From NCBI GenBank assembly GCA_963556145.1, contig OY744468.1, positions 806,001-870,000 on the forward strand: a stretch of DNA of 64,000 bases. The letters run 5' to 3'. This DNA comes from Hygrocybe punicea. Lineage: Eukaryota > Basidiomycota > Agaricomycetes > Agaricales > Hygrophoraceae. This document shows, one piece after another, positions 1 through 12,383 of this stretch. The first letter of the stretch is position 1. Every line of letters begins with the position of its first letter. The notes under the pieces are model-generated. The model was not told the origin of the DNA and did no database searches. It saw nothing but the letters and a program-made list of their open reading frames with translations. Made by a program: the position numbers and the translations under genes.

Positions 1-3000
1 ATCTTATCCACCATGCCAAAATGAAAAGGAATGATTTTTCTATAGTTCCCAATTTTATTCCAAACAATCTACCAAGATCTGATCGTGGTGATCGAGAATA
101 TTATTGTTGTACAATGTTAACTTTTTTCAAGCCATGGAGAAGTAGAAAGGAACTCAAACATGAATTACAATCATAGGACAATGCTTTCACAAACTATAAG
201 TTTTCTGAAAGACAACTTCAGATCATGAAATACTTTGGCCTTCGGTATGAGTGTCTGGATGCAAGAGATGACTTCTCTGCAAAACGTAACAAGAATAATA
301 CTGAAGATATCAAGTATTCATGGGCTAGTTCAAATCATCTTGATGAATTAGATGATTTATACAATGCTGAAATAGCATGCAATGGAGATAACTTCAACAA
401 TAGACTTGATGAAGACAATATTGACATAGAAATACATTTGACACTTGGTCATAAAGGACGAAAGAGGAAAGATGAAATGCTGATAGCTGAAAGAACTATG
501 AAAAGGTCAGGATGGCTCGATGATTGTATTGATGGTGTCCCAGATATAGGACCATTAATATCTGTAGAACCCTATGTAACACAATCAGGAAAATTATGGA
601 GAGCCGCAGTACTTGCGAAAAAAAGGAAATCCTTGATAAACGGAATAAAAATTTGCCAACAAACACAGGGACCCTAACTAAATTGTCAAATTTTCAATAT
701 AATGATGTCAGGATAGTCGACCTAGCATACATCAACCATATGTTCATTCCTGCAAACAGAGCTGATCTTCATCTTATTGATATAACAATCAATGATTTCA
801 AGTTGAACACGGATCAAAAAAGAGCATTTCATATTATGGCTAATCACTCTACCTTAATTAGTGATTCTGATAAGCTACGCATGTATATTGGTGGTATGGC
901 AGGCACAGGAAAATCACAAGTAATCAAAGCATTGACTCGTTTCTTTGATAAATGTAACCAGAATCATCGCCTTTTGGTTCTTGCACCAACTGGTGCTGCT
1001 GCTGCCCTTGTAAAAGGATCTACATATCATTCCGTTCTGGGAATGAATCAGGGAGGATCATCTCGTTCCCTTGCACAAGTTTGTGCCAATATCAACGGTG
1101 TAGATTACATTTTCATTGATGAAGTATCAATGTTATCATGCAGAGATATGTACAAAATCAGTGCTCAATATGCCAAAGCACGTGGTGTTTATGATGAACC
1201 ATTTGGTGGTATAAATATGATATTTGCTGGAAATTTCACTCAACTCCCACCAGCTATGAGTGGTGCTCCTTTGTACTCTGGGACTGTTGGTGTCCAAATT
1301 AATTCCAGTCAAACTATTCCAAATCAAGAAGCTGCTATAGGCAAAGCTCTTTGGCATCAGATTACAACAGTTGTTATATTACGTGAAAATATGAGACAAA
1401 CTAATCAGTCAAAAGAAGATTTCCAATTGAGACAAGCTTTGGAAAACATGAGATACAAAGCATGTACTGTTGACGATATTGCATTTCTTCGTACTCGTAT
1501 TGCAGGCAAAGGTCCAAATGATCCGAAATTAGCTCAAAAGAAATTCAGGAATGTATCAGTTGTAACCACATTAAATGCACAAAAAGACAAAATCAATGAA
1601 CTTGGTGTTAAACGTTTTGCCGCTGAGAATAAAAGACCTCTAACATCATTCTATTCAATAGACAGATGGAACAACCCCAGCAGTTTCAATAAAACAAGAC
1701 AATCTCATCACAGATCGATGATTTCGAATCCTGTTCAACATACAAAGATATTGGAACCTTCACTCCAAAATTTACTATGGAACCAACCACACGGATCATC
1801 TTTTGATCATATACCAGCAAGATTGGATTTATGTATAGGAATGCCAGTGATGTTGAGAAACAATGATGCAACGGAGTGCTGCATTACCAAAGGAGCAGAG
1901 GCGATCGTTGTGGGTTGGCAGAGTGCAATGGGTCCAGAACAACAAACTGTACTGGACACTCTATTTGTCAGATTATTGAATCCTCCAAAAACAATTAACA
2001 TAGAAGGACTTCCTGAAAATGTGGTACCGATAACAAGACATGTCACTTCCACAATGTGCTCATTACCCAATGATGATGTGATATCTTTGTCAAGAGAACA
2101 GGTATTGGTACTGCCTAATTTTTCAATGACTGATTATGCATGTCAAGGGCGTACTCGTCCTAACAATGTAGTTGATCTCAGTAGTTGTAGAAATCACCAA
2201 TCCTATTATACTTGCTTATCTAGAAGTGCAAGCGCTGCAGGAACTATCATTGTGCAAGGCTTTGATCCCAAAGTAATTACTGGTGGTGCTTCTGGATATC
2301 TAAGGCAGGAATTCAGAGAATTAGAGTTTCTTGATGAGATTACCAAACTTAGGTATGAAGGCCTGCTACCAAACAATGTCTATGGAGATCAACGAAATTC
2401 CCTCATTGATCAATTTAGAAAATGGAAAGGAAAGTCATACGTTCCAAAATACCTTCATCATGCTATTGCATGGAAAGCCACCGACCCAGTCAATGGAAAC
2501 AATACTCTTATGTCTCCGTAGAAATTACTTAAACCTACGAACAAAATTCAAAAGAATGAAACAACAAATCTCAACTTTGTTCCTACAAAAGGAACTGTTC
2601 CAATGACTGTTGCTCATGTAAATCCCACAGTCACTATATTGAAAAATAAGAAAAGAACATTAGAAAATGTTGCAAATTCAGCGTCTGCGGTGAGTAAAAG
2701 ATGAAAATCGGATAATATTGAATCAAATGAACCAAAAGGTTTTGTATGGGATGCCCAAAATTGGAGCTGTGCTTATGATTCACTCTTTACGATATTACTG
2801 GCAATATGGAATGAAGATCCGTCTATCTGGAAAGAAAGATTCAAAAGCATCAATGAACTATTAGAGATTCTGAGCTTAGGATTCAAACAATCAAAAAATA
2901 ACACAACAGATTTAGAAACCGTTAGAAATACAATTAGACATTTATTACATCAAGATAAACCTGAAATATTTCCAACCGGTCAAGTCAGCATCGCCATAAG

Positions 3001-3532
3001 TGACTTAGCTCATTATATAATGAAACCAGATGAACCAATGACTTCATCCTGTCTTAAATGCATAAATTGTGAAAACATAATCCTCCTGGACAATGATAGA
3101 TGTGATGCTATCTTTCATTGTCCACATTCATTTTCTGGAACAATCTCAGCATATCTTGCTCAAATCGTGGTTAATAGACAACGACATAGATGTCAATTGT
3201 GTTGGGGAGAGATCAAGAAATATATTACATTTCATAAAACTCCACCTCTAATCATGTTTACAATTGATTCCATTGAAAATTTAATACCTAGTCAATTTGT
3301 CAATTTGTCAATTGATGGGATATCTACTGCCTATTTACTGAGAGGAATTGTTTATTTTGGACAGGAACATTTCACCGCTCGCATATTTGTTGGCGGTTTG
3401 GTGTGGTTTCATGATGGTATAACGACAGGCTCAATTTGTATGAAGGAGGGAGATATAGATGATTTTTCAAATGTCGATTTACTATCACAGAATGGTAATA
3501 ATCCCATTCTGTTCATATATGCTCAGTCGTAA
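1..3532 (+). pseudogene. Helitron Rep/helicase protein gene, copy A (5'-truncated by window edge)
   Basis: Decayed Helitron protein gene running in from beyond the window start. The first ~600 bases match the region after the Rep domain in copy C, with a stop at 175-177. A frameshift near 615-625 leads into a long open frame (596-2521) with a complete PIF1-type helicase: Walker A GGMAGTGKSQ near 890-920, LAPTGAAAA near 980-1010, Walker B IFIDEVSML near 1110-1135, and the late helicase motif DYACQGRT near 2130-2155. Stops at 2519-2521 and 2702-2704 interrupt the tail. The tail continues in frame as a deubiquitinase-like (USP fold) region: Cys box NWSCAYDSLFTIL with the Cys codon at 2768, CxxCxxC and CxxC zinc-type pairs, and His box EHFTARI with the His codon at 3368, followed by WFHDG. 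Homology stops abruptly after the stop codon, so the Helitron 3' end is missing here. A is more diverged than B and C, so it is an older copy. Confidence 0.85.
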
Positions 3533-4204
3533 TTCGTCAAATCCCTATTACAGAATCATTTTGTATATGATTGGCGGCGAAAATTGCAGGACCCCAATGC
3601 TAATTTGTCATGCTGTGGTAATATATGTTGTGCATTTTGAGAATCTTATTTTATGAGCATGATCTCCATATCTGGCAAGAGGTGTAACATGTTGTGGTCT
3701 TGCTATGGAGTTAATGCCAGTCCTTGGGCTCTAACTTTAGATGTTCCAGTCCTAATTTGCAAAATGTGTTGGACAGCCTATCCCTATCCATATTGAGTTT
3801 AAAATGAAGATCGCAACAGTAGACAAATGCTCGAAACGTTATTACCAATATTCTGTATTGACGGATTACTACGAGTTTTTTGAACGACTACTCGTGTAGT
3901 ATTGCTTCAAACATTGATAGTACTACTACAACCAATTGCAGTAAATGCTCGAAACTGTATTACCAATATTCTGTATTGAAGGACTACGACGAATGTTTTG
4001 AACGACTAGTTGTGTAGCATTGCTTAAACTATTTATAATACTACTACTGCAATCAATTGTAGTAATGGTTCGAAATATAAATTATTATATCGTATTCCAC
4101 GGGGCAGTCTTTCACTACAGAAACGCATTAAGTTGTAATACATGAAATAATCATCTGTTCTGATGAAGCGAATACACTACAAAGCAGAGAAGTACAATAA
4201 TGCT
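3533..4204. repeat. AT-rich spacer with two-and-a-bit copies of a ~120-bp tandem repeat
   Basis: I see no gene here. From about 3825 to 4080 a unit starting AAATGCTCGAAAC is repeated at 3825 and 3943, with a degenerate third start near 4063. That gives a period of about 118-120 bp. The units share the ACCAATATTCTGTATTG core and end in ACTACTAC. Function is unknown. Confidence 0.6.
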
Positions 4205-5404
4205 TAGGGTTGACCACGGGTTGACCACGGGTCCCAGATTGGGACACCGCACCTGTACCCGCCAAACCCATACCCGAGGCGGGTAAAACCCGCACCCACA
4301 CCCGTTTGACCACGGGTTGCGGTGGGTTGTGAGGGAGCACCCAGAAGTCGTCACAAACACCTAGCACACGTCTATTGACATGGCGCGGTGTTCTGTGACA
4401 GCTTGGTGGTCCCTCCGACACCTCACCGTCGTGTCGTCATCTTGTCTTTGTGTGGTCCCTCAACTGACCGGTCGGCACCTCGTCGTCATCGTGTCATCGT
4501 CATCACGGCCTGACCAGTAGGTCAGAGCCGATGTCGACTGGTGGTGGTCCTCGTGTCCTCGTTGTTGTTGTTTTCACTGTCGTCATCGCCATCGTCGCGT
4601 AATTGCCACGATGAATTTATTTGTTAGCACTGGATGGACGAGAGAGGGACAGGGCACATACCTGGAGGCTGGGTGGTGGGAGCACCACCTCCCAGCCGTT
4701 TTCCTCCCTCCATGGTTGATGTTGACACGGTTGAGGTCTTTTTGCCGCCTGCTCGGTCGCGGTCCTGGTTGTTTGAGTTGGTGGTGGTGGTGACCAACCC
4801 ATGACTTCGCATACACGTCGGCTCGCGTTTCGATGCCGTTAGGCCACGGGGCTCGCACTTGCGACGTCTTGGCGGCGGCGTCGTGGCTTTGAGCTGGTGT
4901 TGGTTGGGCATTGGTGCCAGCGTGGTGGTCTGGGACGCGTTTAGACGTGTTCTCTTTCACGGGCGTGGGGTTTTGGGTTGGCATTCGCGTGGTCCTTGGT
5001 TGTGGTAGTATGGGCGTTTGGAAGTGTGTTTGGGCCGGGGTGGAGCATTCGGACGCGTTTTCAGCGGGGGTGGTGGTTCTTGGGAGAGTGTTGAGGCTTG
5101 CGCATTTGTTTTAGGTGAGTGGGAACGCATTGGCGGCTGTTTGAGATGCTGTGGGCATGTTTTTTTGCATCATCTCTGTCTGCACTGATTGTCTAAGAAA
5201 ATATAGTTAGTTTAATGTTGAATTACAAAATAAACTTACCTCAGGGCACATAGCCCAGTCGTAGTTGCCAATCCGTCAAGAACCGCGGTGTCGCGGGTGC
5301 GGGTCACGGTTTGGTTGCGGTTGCCAAATTTGGCAACCGTACCCGTACCCGCGTCACCCGTGACCCAAAAACCGCGGGTGAACCCGTACCCGTGGTCAAC
5401 CTTA
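4205..5404. mobile_element. Non-autonomous hAT-like element, ~1.2 kb, GC-rich
   Basis: The ends form an imperfect terminal inverted repeat. The left end starts TAGGGTTGACCACGGGT and the reverse complement of the right end starts TAAGGTTGACCACGGGT. The 8 bases ATAATGCT occur at 4197-4204 and again at 5405-5412, giving an 8-bp target duplication. TAGGG-type ends with an 8-bp duplication are hallmarks of hAT transposons. Subterminal regions repeat short ACCCGTACCCG / ACGGGTGCGGG motifs. The interior is GC-rich, unlike the AT-rich surroundings. Its open frames have no recognisable transposase, so I call it non-autonomous. Removing the element and one target copy leaves a continuous flank. Confidence 0.75.
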
Positions 5405-5443
5405 ATAATGCTGTGAAGAGTAAATCTGGATCAGGAAGACAAC

Positions 5444-5801
5444 TTACCATAAGAGAACGGCATGATCAAATGCCGTTTGACTGATAGAAATAGAGTCAAA
5501 CTCAGCTATAACGAGATTGGTATGCACTCGTTTTATTTCTGCATGCAGACTTGACGTCTCCAACAATGTTTGTGTGATTCTATGTTGAATCCGCGAAATA
5601 TCGCTTTGAGTGTGGGCAATTTCACTGAGTGTTTGTGAAAGGTCTGTTCGCAATGTTTTTTGATGTCTGGCCATTCATTGGGAAAAATTGGAATAGAGAG
5701 AGGAACGCACCATCATTCTTCGAAACGTGAAGTTCGACGTTGAATTGACTTCCACTAACGTTATTGAAGATGGAGTTTGGCGAATTGAGATTGAAAGACA
5801 T
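5444..5801 (-). CDS. Possible small two-exon gene with coiled coil
   Basis: A minus-strand frame starts MSFNLNSPNSIFNNVSGSQF. The FNNVSGSQFNV stretch resembles short N-terminal motifs seen before many fungal STAND/NLR-type proteins, though this is only a resemblance. A downstream frame (5444-5674) encodes a heptad-rich, probably coiled-coil segment (LSEIAHTQSDISRIQHRITQ and following). A GT donor near 5727 could join the two, but I could not find an acceptor that keeps frame, so the exon structure is unresolved. It may be a remnant. No function assigned. Confidence 0.3.
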
Positions 5802-5984
5802 AATGTTGCGAAAATGGATATGTGGATTTGTCATCATAATCCAACGAGTATTGTATTCAGTGCAACGGCTATACAGATTATTTGAAATAATAGAAGAATT
5901 TCACCCAAGACGAGGACATGCCACATAGTTTGACATACAGCTAAACAACTACATATTTGCTACATGACATTAGGGGCGGTGACA

Positions 5985-6360
5985 TTTTTATTACAATTGT
6001 TATAACTTGTCGAACAGGCGTCGAACAGGCCAAACACTGTTCGACAAGTACTTGGTAAGCTATGCAAACACTTACAAACTGTAGTCTGGGCTAAATTATC
6101 TCCTTTATGGCTGAGTGCATGCTTGTCAAATTATTATTGCTCAATATGCAGCACATTGTTACCTAACATCATCTCCCAGTCTGTGACAATCCATCCCGCA
6201 TGTATTTACAGCAATGACATTTTTATTACAATTGTTATGACTTGTTGAACAGGCGTCGAACAGGCCGAACACTGTTCGACAAGTACTTGGTAAGCTATGC
6301 AAACACTTGCAAACTGTAGTCTGGGCTAAATTCCCTCCTTTATGGCTGAGTTGATACTTG
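5985..6360. repeat. ~233-bp minisatellite, two units
   Basis: Two units begin at about 6006 and 6239. Each carries a perfect 11-bp inverted-repeat core, CTTGTCGAACA ... TGTTCGACAAG, around a 10-base spacer. The flanking text (CAAACACTT.CAAACTGTAGTCTGGGC) is shared between units. The same core recurs in many other parts of the window. Confidence 0.8.
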
Positions 6361-6426
6361 TCAAATGGTTATTGTTTAAATTTCCTGCTATGTGGCTTAA
6401 ATGTTAATTAAATAATTACGACGGTC

Positions 6427-7596
6427 TTAATCCACTTGATTCATTGCAAGATTAGTCATCAGCCTGCGAGTTTCTACCACATCTTCTCCATCATCATCCA
6501 CCTGGATATATCCTACATTACGTTTTATATTAATCCTCATAATCGTATTGTGTGACGGAACAGGCGTTTTCATTCGACTCAAGGATGCTTGCTAATTATA
6601 AATCAATAAATGTTTATGATATGAATATGAATAAGATCACCTCACTGAAGTCACCGTTTACCAGTGCTAATGAATGCAAATTTATAATCATCTTGAATTG
6701 GTCCTTTTTCACTGGAACGGTGGTTACTGTTATCTGCACTTCGACAATATCCCCAATCCTAAAAAGTGTCGGATCCGCAGGTACAAATCTGTGATCCATA
6801 TCGTCAAATTAGCCATACTATGGTTGCTGAACACTCACCGATGTTGACCTCTAATAGAATTCAACTTGAAATACAGCACTTCATTGTCCATCCCATGAAA
6901 ATATCGGGCACTGCTCAATGATGCCAATAAACCTTTCGGATCAACATTTTGTTCAAATGGAACATGCGGTGATATGTTGTCATGTCAGCGATCAGAGAAA
7001 TATCGAGTCCCAAAAGATAACGCGGAGTATTCCATATACGTGGACCGTCTGAATTCTTGCATCGCACGCTCTGGAAATTGTCAAGCAAGTTTCTGATGTA
7101 GAATGCGAAGATTATCGATTTATGATTCGAAACAAGCCGTATTGAGGCCAGAGAGAATAATGCTTTGACGAAGAAATGGAATTTGTCATTCGGGTGGCCT
7201 ACAAACATATCTTCTGTTATCAGTCTACGGTTATATGAATATAAATACATGCCTGGTCATAACAGGCGGTAGGTCTTTGGCCACCAATATCCCTTGGAGA
7301 CTTAGGATCAGTTCTTGATGTTCGGTTACATCGATACCATGTAGCGTAAAATTCCAGGATTTTGGTGATTCATTATGTACTACATCAATATTCGAAATCT
7401 GGCAAATCGTTCAATACAATATATCACATGAAATAAAACAAATACATTATTGGGATTCGCCAGTTGAGTATCGTCATCATTCAATCATATTGAAATGATA
7501 TACTTCAAACGTTCAGCTACCAATTAATGTTAGATATAGCACACTGTATCTATAGTATCACTTACATGCATTTTTGAAGTCGTAATGGTTGTCCAT
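6427..7596 (-). pseudogene. Cargo gene 1, first copy (unknown conserved protein)
   Basis: Multi-exon minus-strand gene parallel to 22198-23373. The start MDNHYDFKN lies at 7596 and the end NLAMNQVD at 6427. A middle exon encodes LSFGTRYFSDR, then TGA, then HDNISPHVPFEQNVDPKG. The TGA falls at exactly the same codon as in the second copy. A following exon reads RIGDIVEVQITVTTVPVKKD. The last exon encodes a VGYIQVDDDGEDVVET-like stretch near the stop. I do not recognise the family by function. The fold could be beta-rich. It is probably non-functional given the in-frame stop, unless that stop is bypassed. Confidence 0.65.
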
Positions 7597-8500
7597 TTTC
7601 TCATACATGGCGATGTCGCGACGGCGTTGTGTTTCGCGAAATTTGTTCGTGTGTTTTATCACGATTTTTTATATTATAATATTGCTGTGCCTGATACTTG
7701 TGCTACTGATAATGTTTGCACTGAGTTTGTCCTGACACAGATCTTCATGACAGATTTCTATTGTTCAGCTCCATTTTCTACATCTACACAATCGGTCAGT
7801 ACATTACTCCTATCAATATGATCAAAATTTTAGTGTATTTTCTGACATAATCATCTGATCCGGTGTTTGTGTGTATTTGGCAATAACATCATTTGCATAG
7901 TGATTTTCTATATACGATATGGCTGTGTTATGATCTTGTGATCAACTATACTTGTTCCGTATTCCAAAAACTTTCCATTTTAATTCCTTAGAAGCCGATG
8001 GTCCATTTTTGTTGGGCGATACGTTACCGGAGCACAGCAATTAGTAAGTGTTTGACATCAAGAGTGTCCCGTTGTTTTGCATCCAAGTAATTCATTTTTG
8101 TGGTGTTTAATGAAACCCAATCAAAGCACTGCCTGCTAATTCCAGTGTAGGATTTATAGTATTACAACGATACCCCAGCATAGCCGTGTTTCCATTTTTA
8201 TTTTCTTCATACCAGCATTTCCGTTTTTTGGGATCGGATGATATCTGGGAATGACACCGGGTCAATCATCATCTTAGTATATCTCAGAAATTCGCATTTT
8301 TATGGCGTCATGGTCCGAATCATTCCCCTATAATCAATCAGCAGATATACCTGCTGATATTTTTTTCATAATCGACATCTCTATTGTTTTGTAACATACA
8401 TCTGTGTACTCAAAGTGCGACGAAAGTACAACAGTATCGACAAAACTTCCCCGTTCCCTATTTATCAATCACCATCACAAACATATCCTTTTTTTTTGCG
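7597..8500. other. Shared intergenic region between cargo genes 1 and 2
   Basis: This is a divergent promoter-type spacer between gene 1 (minus) and gene 2 (plus). It is alignable with 23374-23994 plus 38674-38816 of the second module copy. That copy is interrupted by a transposon at the TTTT that corresponds to the T-run near 8361-8367. No gene seen. Confidence 0.6.
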
Positions 8501-10439
8501 ATGGCTCCAAAGAAAGCCGATACTGCCAAAACTCAGGTCAAACCTAAGTCAAGTGTTGTTTCATACGTTTATTTTGTTCAAAGATAATACATCATTTTCT
8601 GAATAACGTGATTTACAGTGGCCATGTCGCTATGTGTAGGAAGGGAAAGGAAGAGATGATGAAGCTGGCCGAAAAAGAAACGTGCGTCATGATTCCAATT
8701 TATTATTTGTACTTGATCTATGTATAGAATCACGATTTCCGATGAGGATGAAGATGCCATGAGCGTTCGCAGCATCAACAGTATTGCAACACCTATCAAA
8801 TCTAATACGTATGTGTTTCATTTGAATCATAGTACACTATTGATTGACATCAGTGATAATATTAGTCAGTCTAAACTGCCAATCAGCAAAGCAAGGTCTG
8901 TATCATTAGCTGACATTGTAATTCCCATATTGATTTTATTTCATACAGTGGGAAAAAGTGTATTGCTTCTCAACGATCCCCTGACAACACAGATGACGAT
9001 GATGATATGTGAGAAACCTTCATGTCCATTTAGGCATCGAAACGTGGCCTAATAAATTTATGTAGCAAAGTCTCTCCTCCTTCCCCAAAACGGCTCAAAT
9101 TTGGAGCAAAGAAACCGACTTCGGATGATGTTTTTCGGTGTGTTTTTTAACTTACATGATTCATAACCGTCTTTCACCAAATAATAACAGCGTCTCTAAA
9201 ACTACGTCTAAAACGCCGAAAGTTATTTCTCCCAAGGTCACCAAAACCACTCCGGAGGATGATAATAGTGATGAAAAGAATTCTACCAGCAGTGATGAGG
9301 ACGTAATATATGGACAGCACCAAATCACCAGGTACATTTTTTTATATCTATATCACGTTTTAAATGACATATATATGTCTTTTAGTTTACCCTCTCCAAA
9401 GACGGATGAGTCCGACATCGGTACCAGAGATCGCCACCTGATTGATACATATCAAGATTGCGTCAATATTCAGTGATTAATTGGTTATATCTCATTAACT
9501 TGTGTTAACTATGTTATAGAGCAGCAACCATGGTGTCTTGGTCTAGTGCTATCGGAAACGGCAACCCACAATACAGTGACATTGTTCCTAATATGCATAG
9601 GATAAACAAAGAGTATGTTAATTATTTTTTAAAACTTCGGAATCAATTTAAAATCACATAATAGTTTGTTATTTTCTGCAGTAACGTTCACCAAATAGGG
9701 CAAATATTCGAATCTCTCCCGCGACAATCCAGCTAACATATCCACCAGTGGATTTGGTCGTAACTATTTCCATCCGGTTGGGGGTGGAACCGCCACCATC
9801 TTTACATCTGTTATTATAGTCGATTCCTGCTTCTTAGACGAGCCAAAGGTTGGTGGCAACACTAAGCCGGTTAAAGTCATCCAAGGCACCTTGCTTGCTG
9901 GAGAATGGGAGCGATATGTTGGTGCCATTGGGATGGTGACGGGTGACTCTGAATTTCGGGCACAGCTTTACAAAGATTTTTTGTCCTTCTCTACAACATC
10001 GGCAAGTGGGCTGGACGCTTCCCCTAGCAGTGAGTATATTTTATAACCAGTTGTTACATATTAATCACTCTCTCTAGGAGCCTCTACATCAAAATCTGTG
10101 CAGTCCAGTCCATTCACACAATGACCCGCTCCGTCATATCAGAAGACGGCTCTTTCATTCCATGACATCGGTTAGTTCTCCCCTTGTCCATATATTTCAG
10201 TTCACGATCTGATGGATATATGGTTGGTAGTTCCTATGTATGATGCAAGGAAAGTCAAGACTGACTTTACCGCTACACTCAAGAACCTCCAGCAACTACC
10301 TCACTTTCCAGGTGATATTCCTGTTGAATCGTGCATCGTTGTTGGGCACACTATAAATACATTTAAACGTGCCGAAGACACGTTGAAAAGCATTTCCCTG
10401 AATGTGCAATGGGCGATGGTTTTGGGCATTCCGAAATAA
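8501..10439 (+). pseudogene. Cargo gene 2, first copy (Lys-rich N-terminus, unknown C-terminal domain)
   Basis: Many small exons. It starts MAPKKADTAKTQVKPKSSVV and continues with acidic and lysine-rich low-complexity segments (SDEDEDAMSVRSINSIA, KNSTSSDEDV). A conserved region follows: TMVSWSSAIGNGNPQYSD, ATIFTSVIIVDSCFLDEPKV, GTLLAGEWERYVGAIGMVTG, and a last exon with VVPMYDARKVKTDF and a terminal SLNVQWAMVLGIP. The basic and acidic N-terminus suggests a nuclear protein (inference). It matches 38817-40829 exon for exon. Several exons are frame-damaged here (for example around 9690-9780), so it is likely a relic. No function assigned. Confidence 0.6.
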
Positions 10440-10589
10440 CGTATCCTTGTACATCATACATTGTAATTAATGCCGTGCAGTCCCAATTTGTAACACTTGT
10501 TACCCTTTAATTGTTACCAAAGTCTTTCGAAATGATTTTCATTCCAGAATATCAAAATGTGAATTGTGGATAGTATCAATTACATTGAT

Positions 10590-12383
10590 TTAAAAATACG
10601 AAGATGGATTTTTAATATCTACAAGGTACTTGTAGAAAACACATGAAAATGTGTCAGCAAAAGATCGAATCGGAACCCGAATACACCTCCCGCCTTGCTT
10701 CATATTGGAACACAAACTTGTAGTGTGATATCTTTCAACCTCATTGACAAAATAGCAAACGTGATTGCTTTCTGAATCAATGATGAGCGAAACGTCCATG
10801 CAGCAGAATACACTCATTGAAGGCTTTGCCCCAATCAGACTCGACTCGATAGTATAAAGGCCCTCATATGTATTTCAAATGAAGTCGAAGAATTGTTGTT
10901 TTCCTTGTTCTCGGATCGCCATGTCATCTTGCTCTGGGTTGCATATAACCATGTTCATAAGAACCCCTTCTATTTGGAATAATCTAAACCATGTGAGACA
11001 TTATATCAATATAAGTGTGAAAAAAAGAATGTGGACTTGCTTTAATTCATCCAAAGTATAGAATTTTGTTGCAATGTCCGACGTCCATGATTTCGTCTCC
11101 TTGTTGCAATGGGTGTGCACCGTATAAATGTGTTTTCCACCCACCAAAAATACCCGCCATTGACCGACTTTCGCCAACGGCTCAACATATGTTTCACCAA
11201 ACCAACGTGAACCAGGAACTTCACAGTTTTGATGCATATAATCCCAATTCCTTCTGGGATCACCCAGGAATAAAACATGGCGGCCAGTGTCGCTATGTGT
11301 TCTCTTCAACACAATATTTGGTGGAAACGGTTCGCCATCATTTAGCAATTTCGCTCGGGGTCGTATCGTTTGTGTCTTCATCAATGCTACATGGAGCAAG
11401 TTTTGCATCTGTGTCCATTTCAAGTGAACGGTGTTCATTTGTTTTGGTGGCAGCCACACATAAACTGTTCGACACAGCTCTTCAATTCCTGCAAAGAAGT
11501 TTGACACATTTTGCAATGTTATCCCATATTCGTTACCACTACAAATGAAAATTAAGAATGAATGAAAGATAAGTTGGATGATGATGATTGTCAATCTCAC
11601 ATATACGACACTCCCATGTTGATTCCACCAAAGACACAATCAACTGATGCGAATCTCTCCCAAGTTTCATTCTTGTTCTCGCATTGCACCATCGCACGAT
11701 AGAAGTCCGACCAATACATGTATTCAACGTTGAAGCGTCGTTCATTATCGAATTTCCAATGGTGCATTCGCATGGCAACATAAAGCTATCAAATAATTTA
11801 ATATGCCTTAGCTTTAACATTGTTTAAATTGCTAAAGAATACATACCCATTCTTGCATGCACACGCCATAATGGGATTTGTGGAACTTGATATCGTATAT
11901 GTAGCCTTCAAGGTGCGAAACGGTATCATATTCCTCTTTTGAAATGGTCATTATAACAAATTCCAAATCATTCATTGCAGCTCCTTTGCTGCCAACGCGC
12001 ATCGTAGGATCAAGCACAAAAAGGATTCGGAAGATTCGATCGTTGCTAGATGTTCGTGTAATCGTGGTTGTTGGTGTATAGTCCATCTCCACATCAGAAT
12101 CAGGTGATGGTTGCAAAAGTGATAGTTCTTGTTGTGTAGGATTTCAGACACCCTGAGCATTTTCGGAGAACTTCCTCCCGATACATTGGAATTGTAAGCA
12201 TATTGTCGATGAAATACAATTTGGATGTTTGGCTGCAGATGAGCAATGTCGTTGGCAGGAACTTCCTTCTTTTTTCCACAAAATGGATTGTGTTTGCGGT
12301 GATATACAATTTCATCCTTGACAGATATGAGCGCAGACCTCATAGCCAGATTCTTTACATGTCTTAGGCATGTTGACAAACTG
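10590..12383 (-). pseudogene. Cargo gene 3, first copy (ATP-grasp-like features)
   Basis: Minus-strand multi-exon gene matching 41048-42665. Readable segments are an N-terminal part DEIVYHRKHNPFCGKKKEVP, DSDVEMDYTPTTTITR, FRILFVLDPTMRVGSKGAA, LCRTVYVWLPPKQMNTVHLK, LKRTHSDTGRHVLFLGDPRR, WRVFLVGGKHIYTVHTH and DVSLIIDSESNHVCYFVNEV. The order (LKR..S..GRHV, then EW-RVF-GG, then a D-x-x-L..NEV element) resembles an ATP-grasp fold, but that is a weak, motif-level impression. A codon that is CGA in the other copy is TGA here (near 12140), and frames shift between segments. Probably a pseudogene. Confidence 0.55.

Noticed and set aside
4583..4984. 133-codon Pro/His-rich frame in the hAT-like element
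   Set aside because: Product of GC-rich repeat sequence. Several overlapping open frames exist on both strands, and none has family resemblance.
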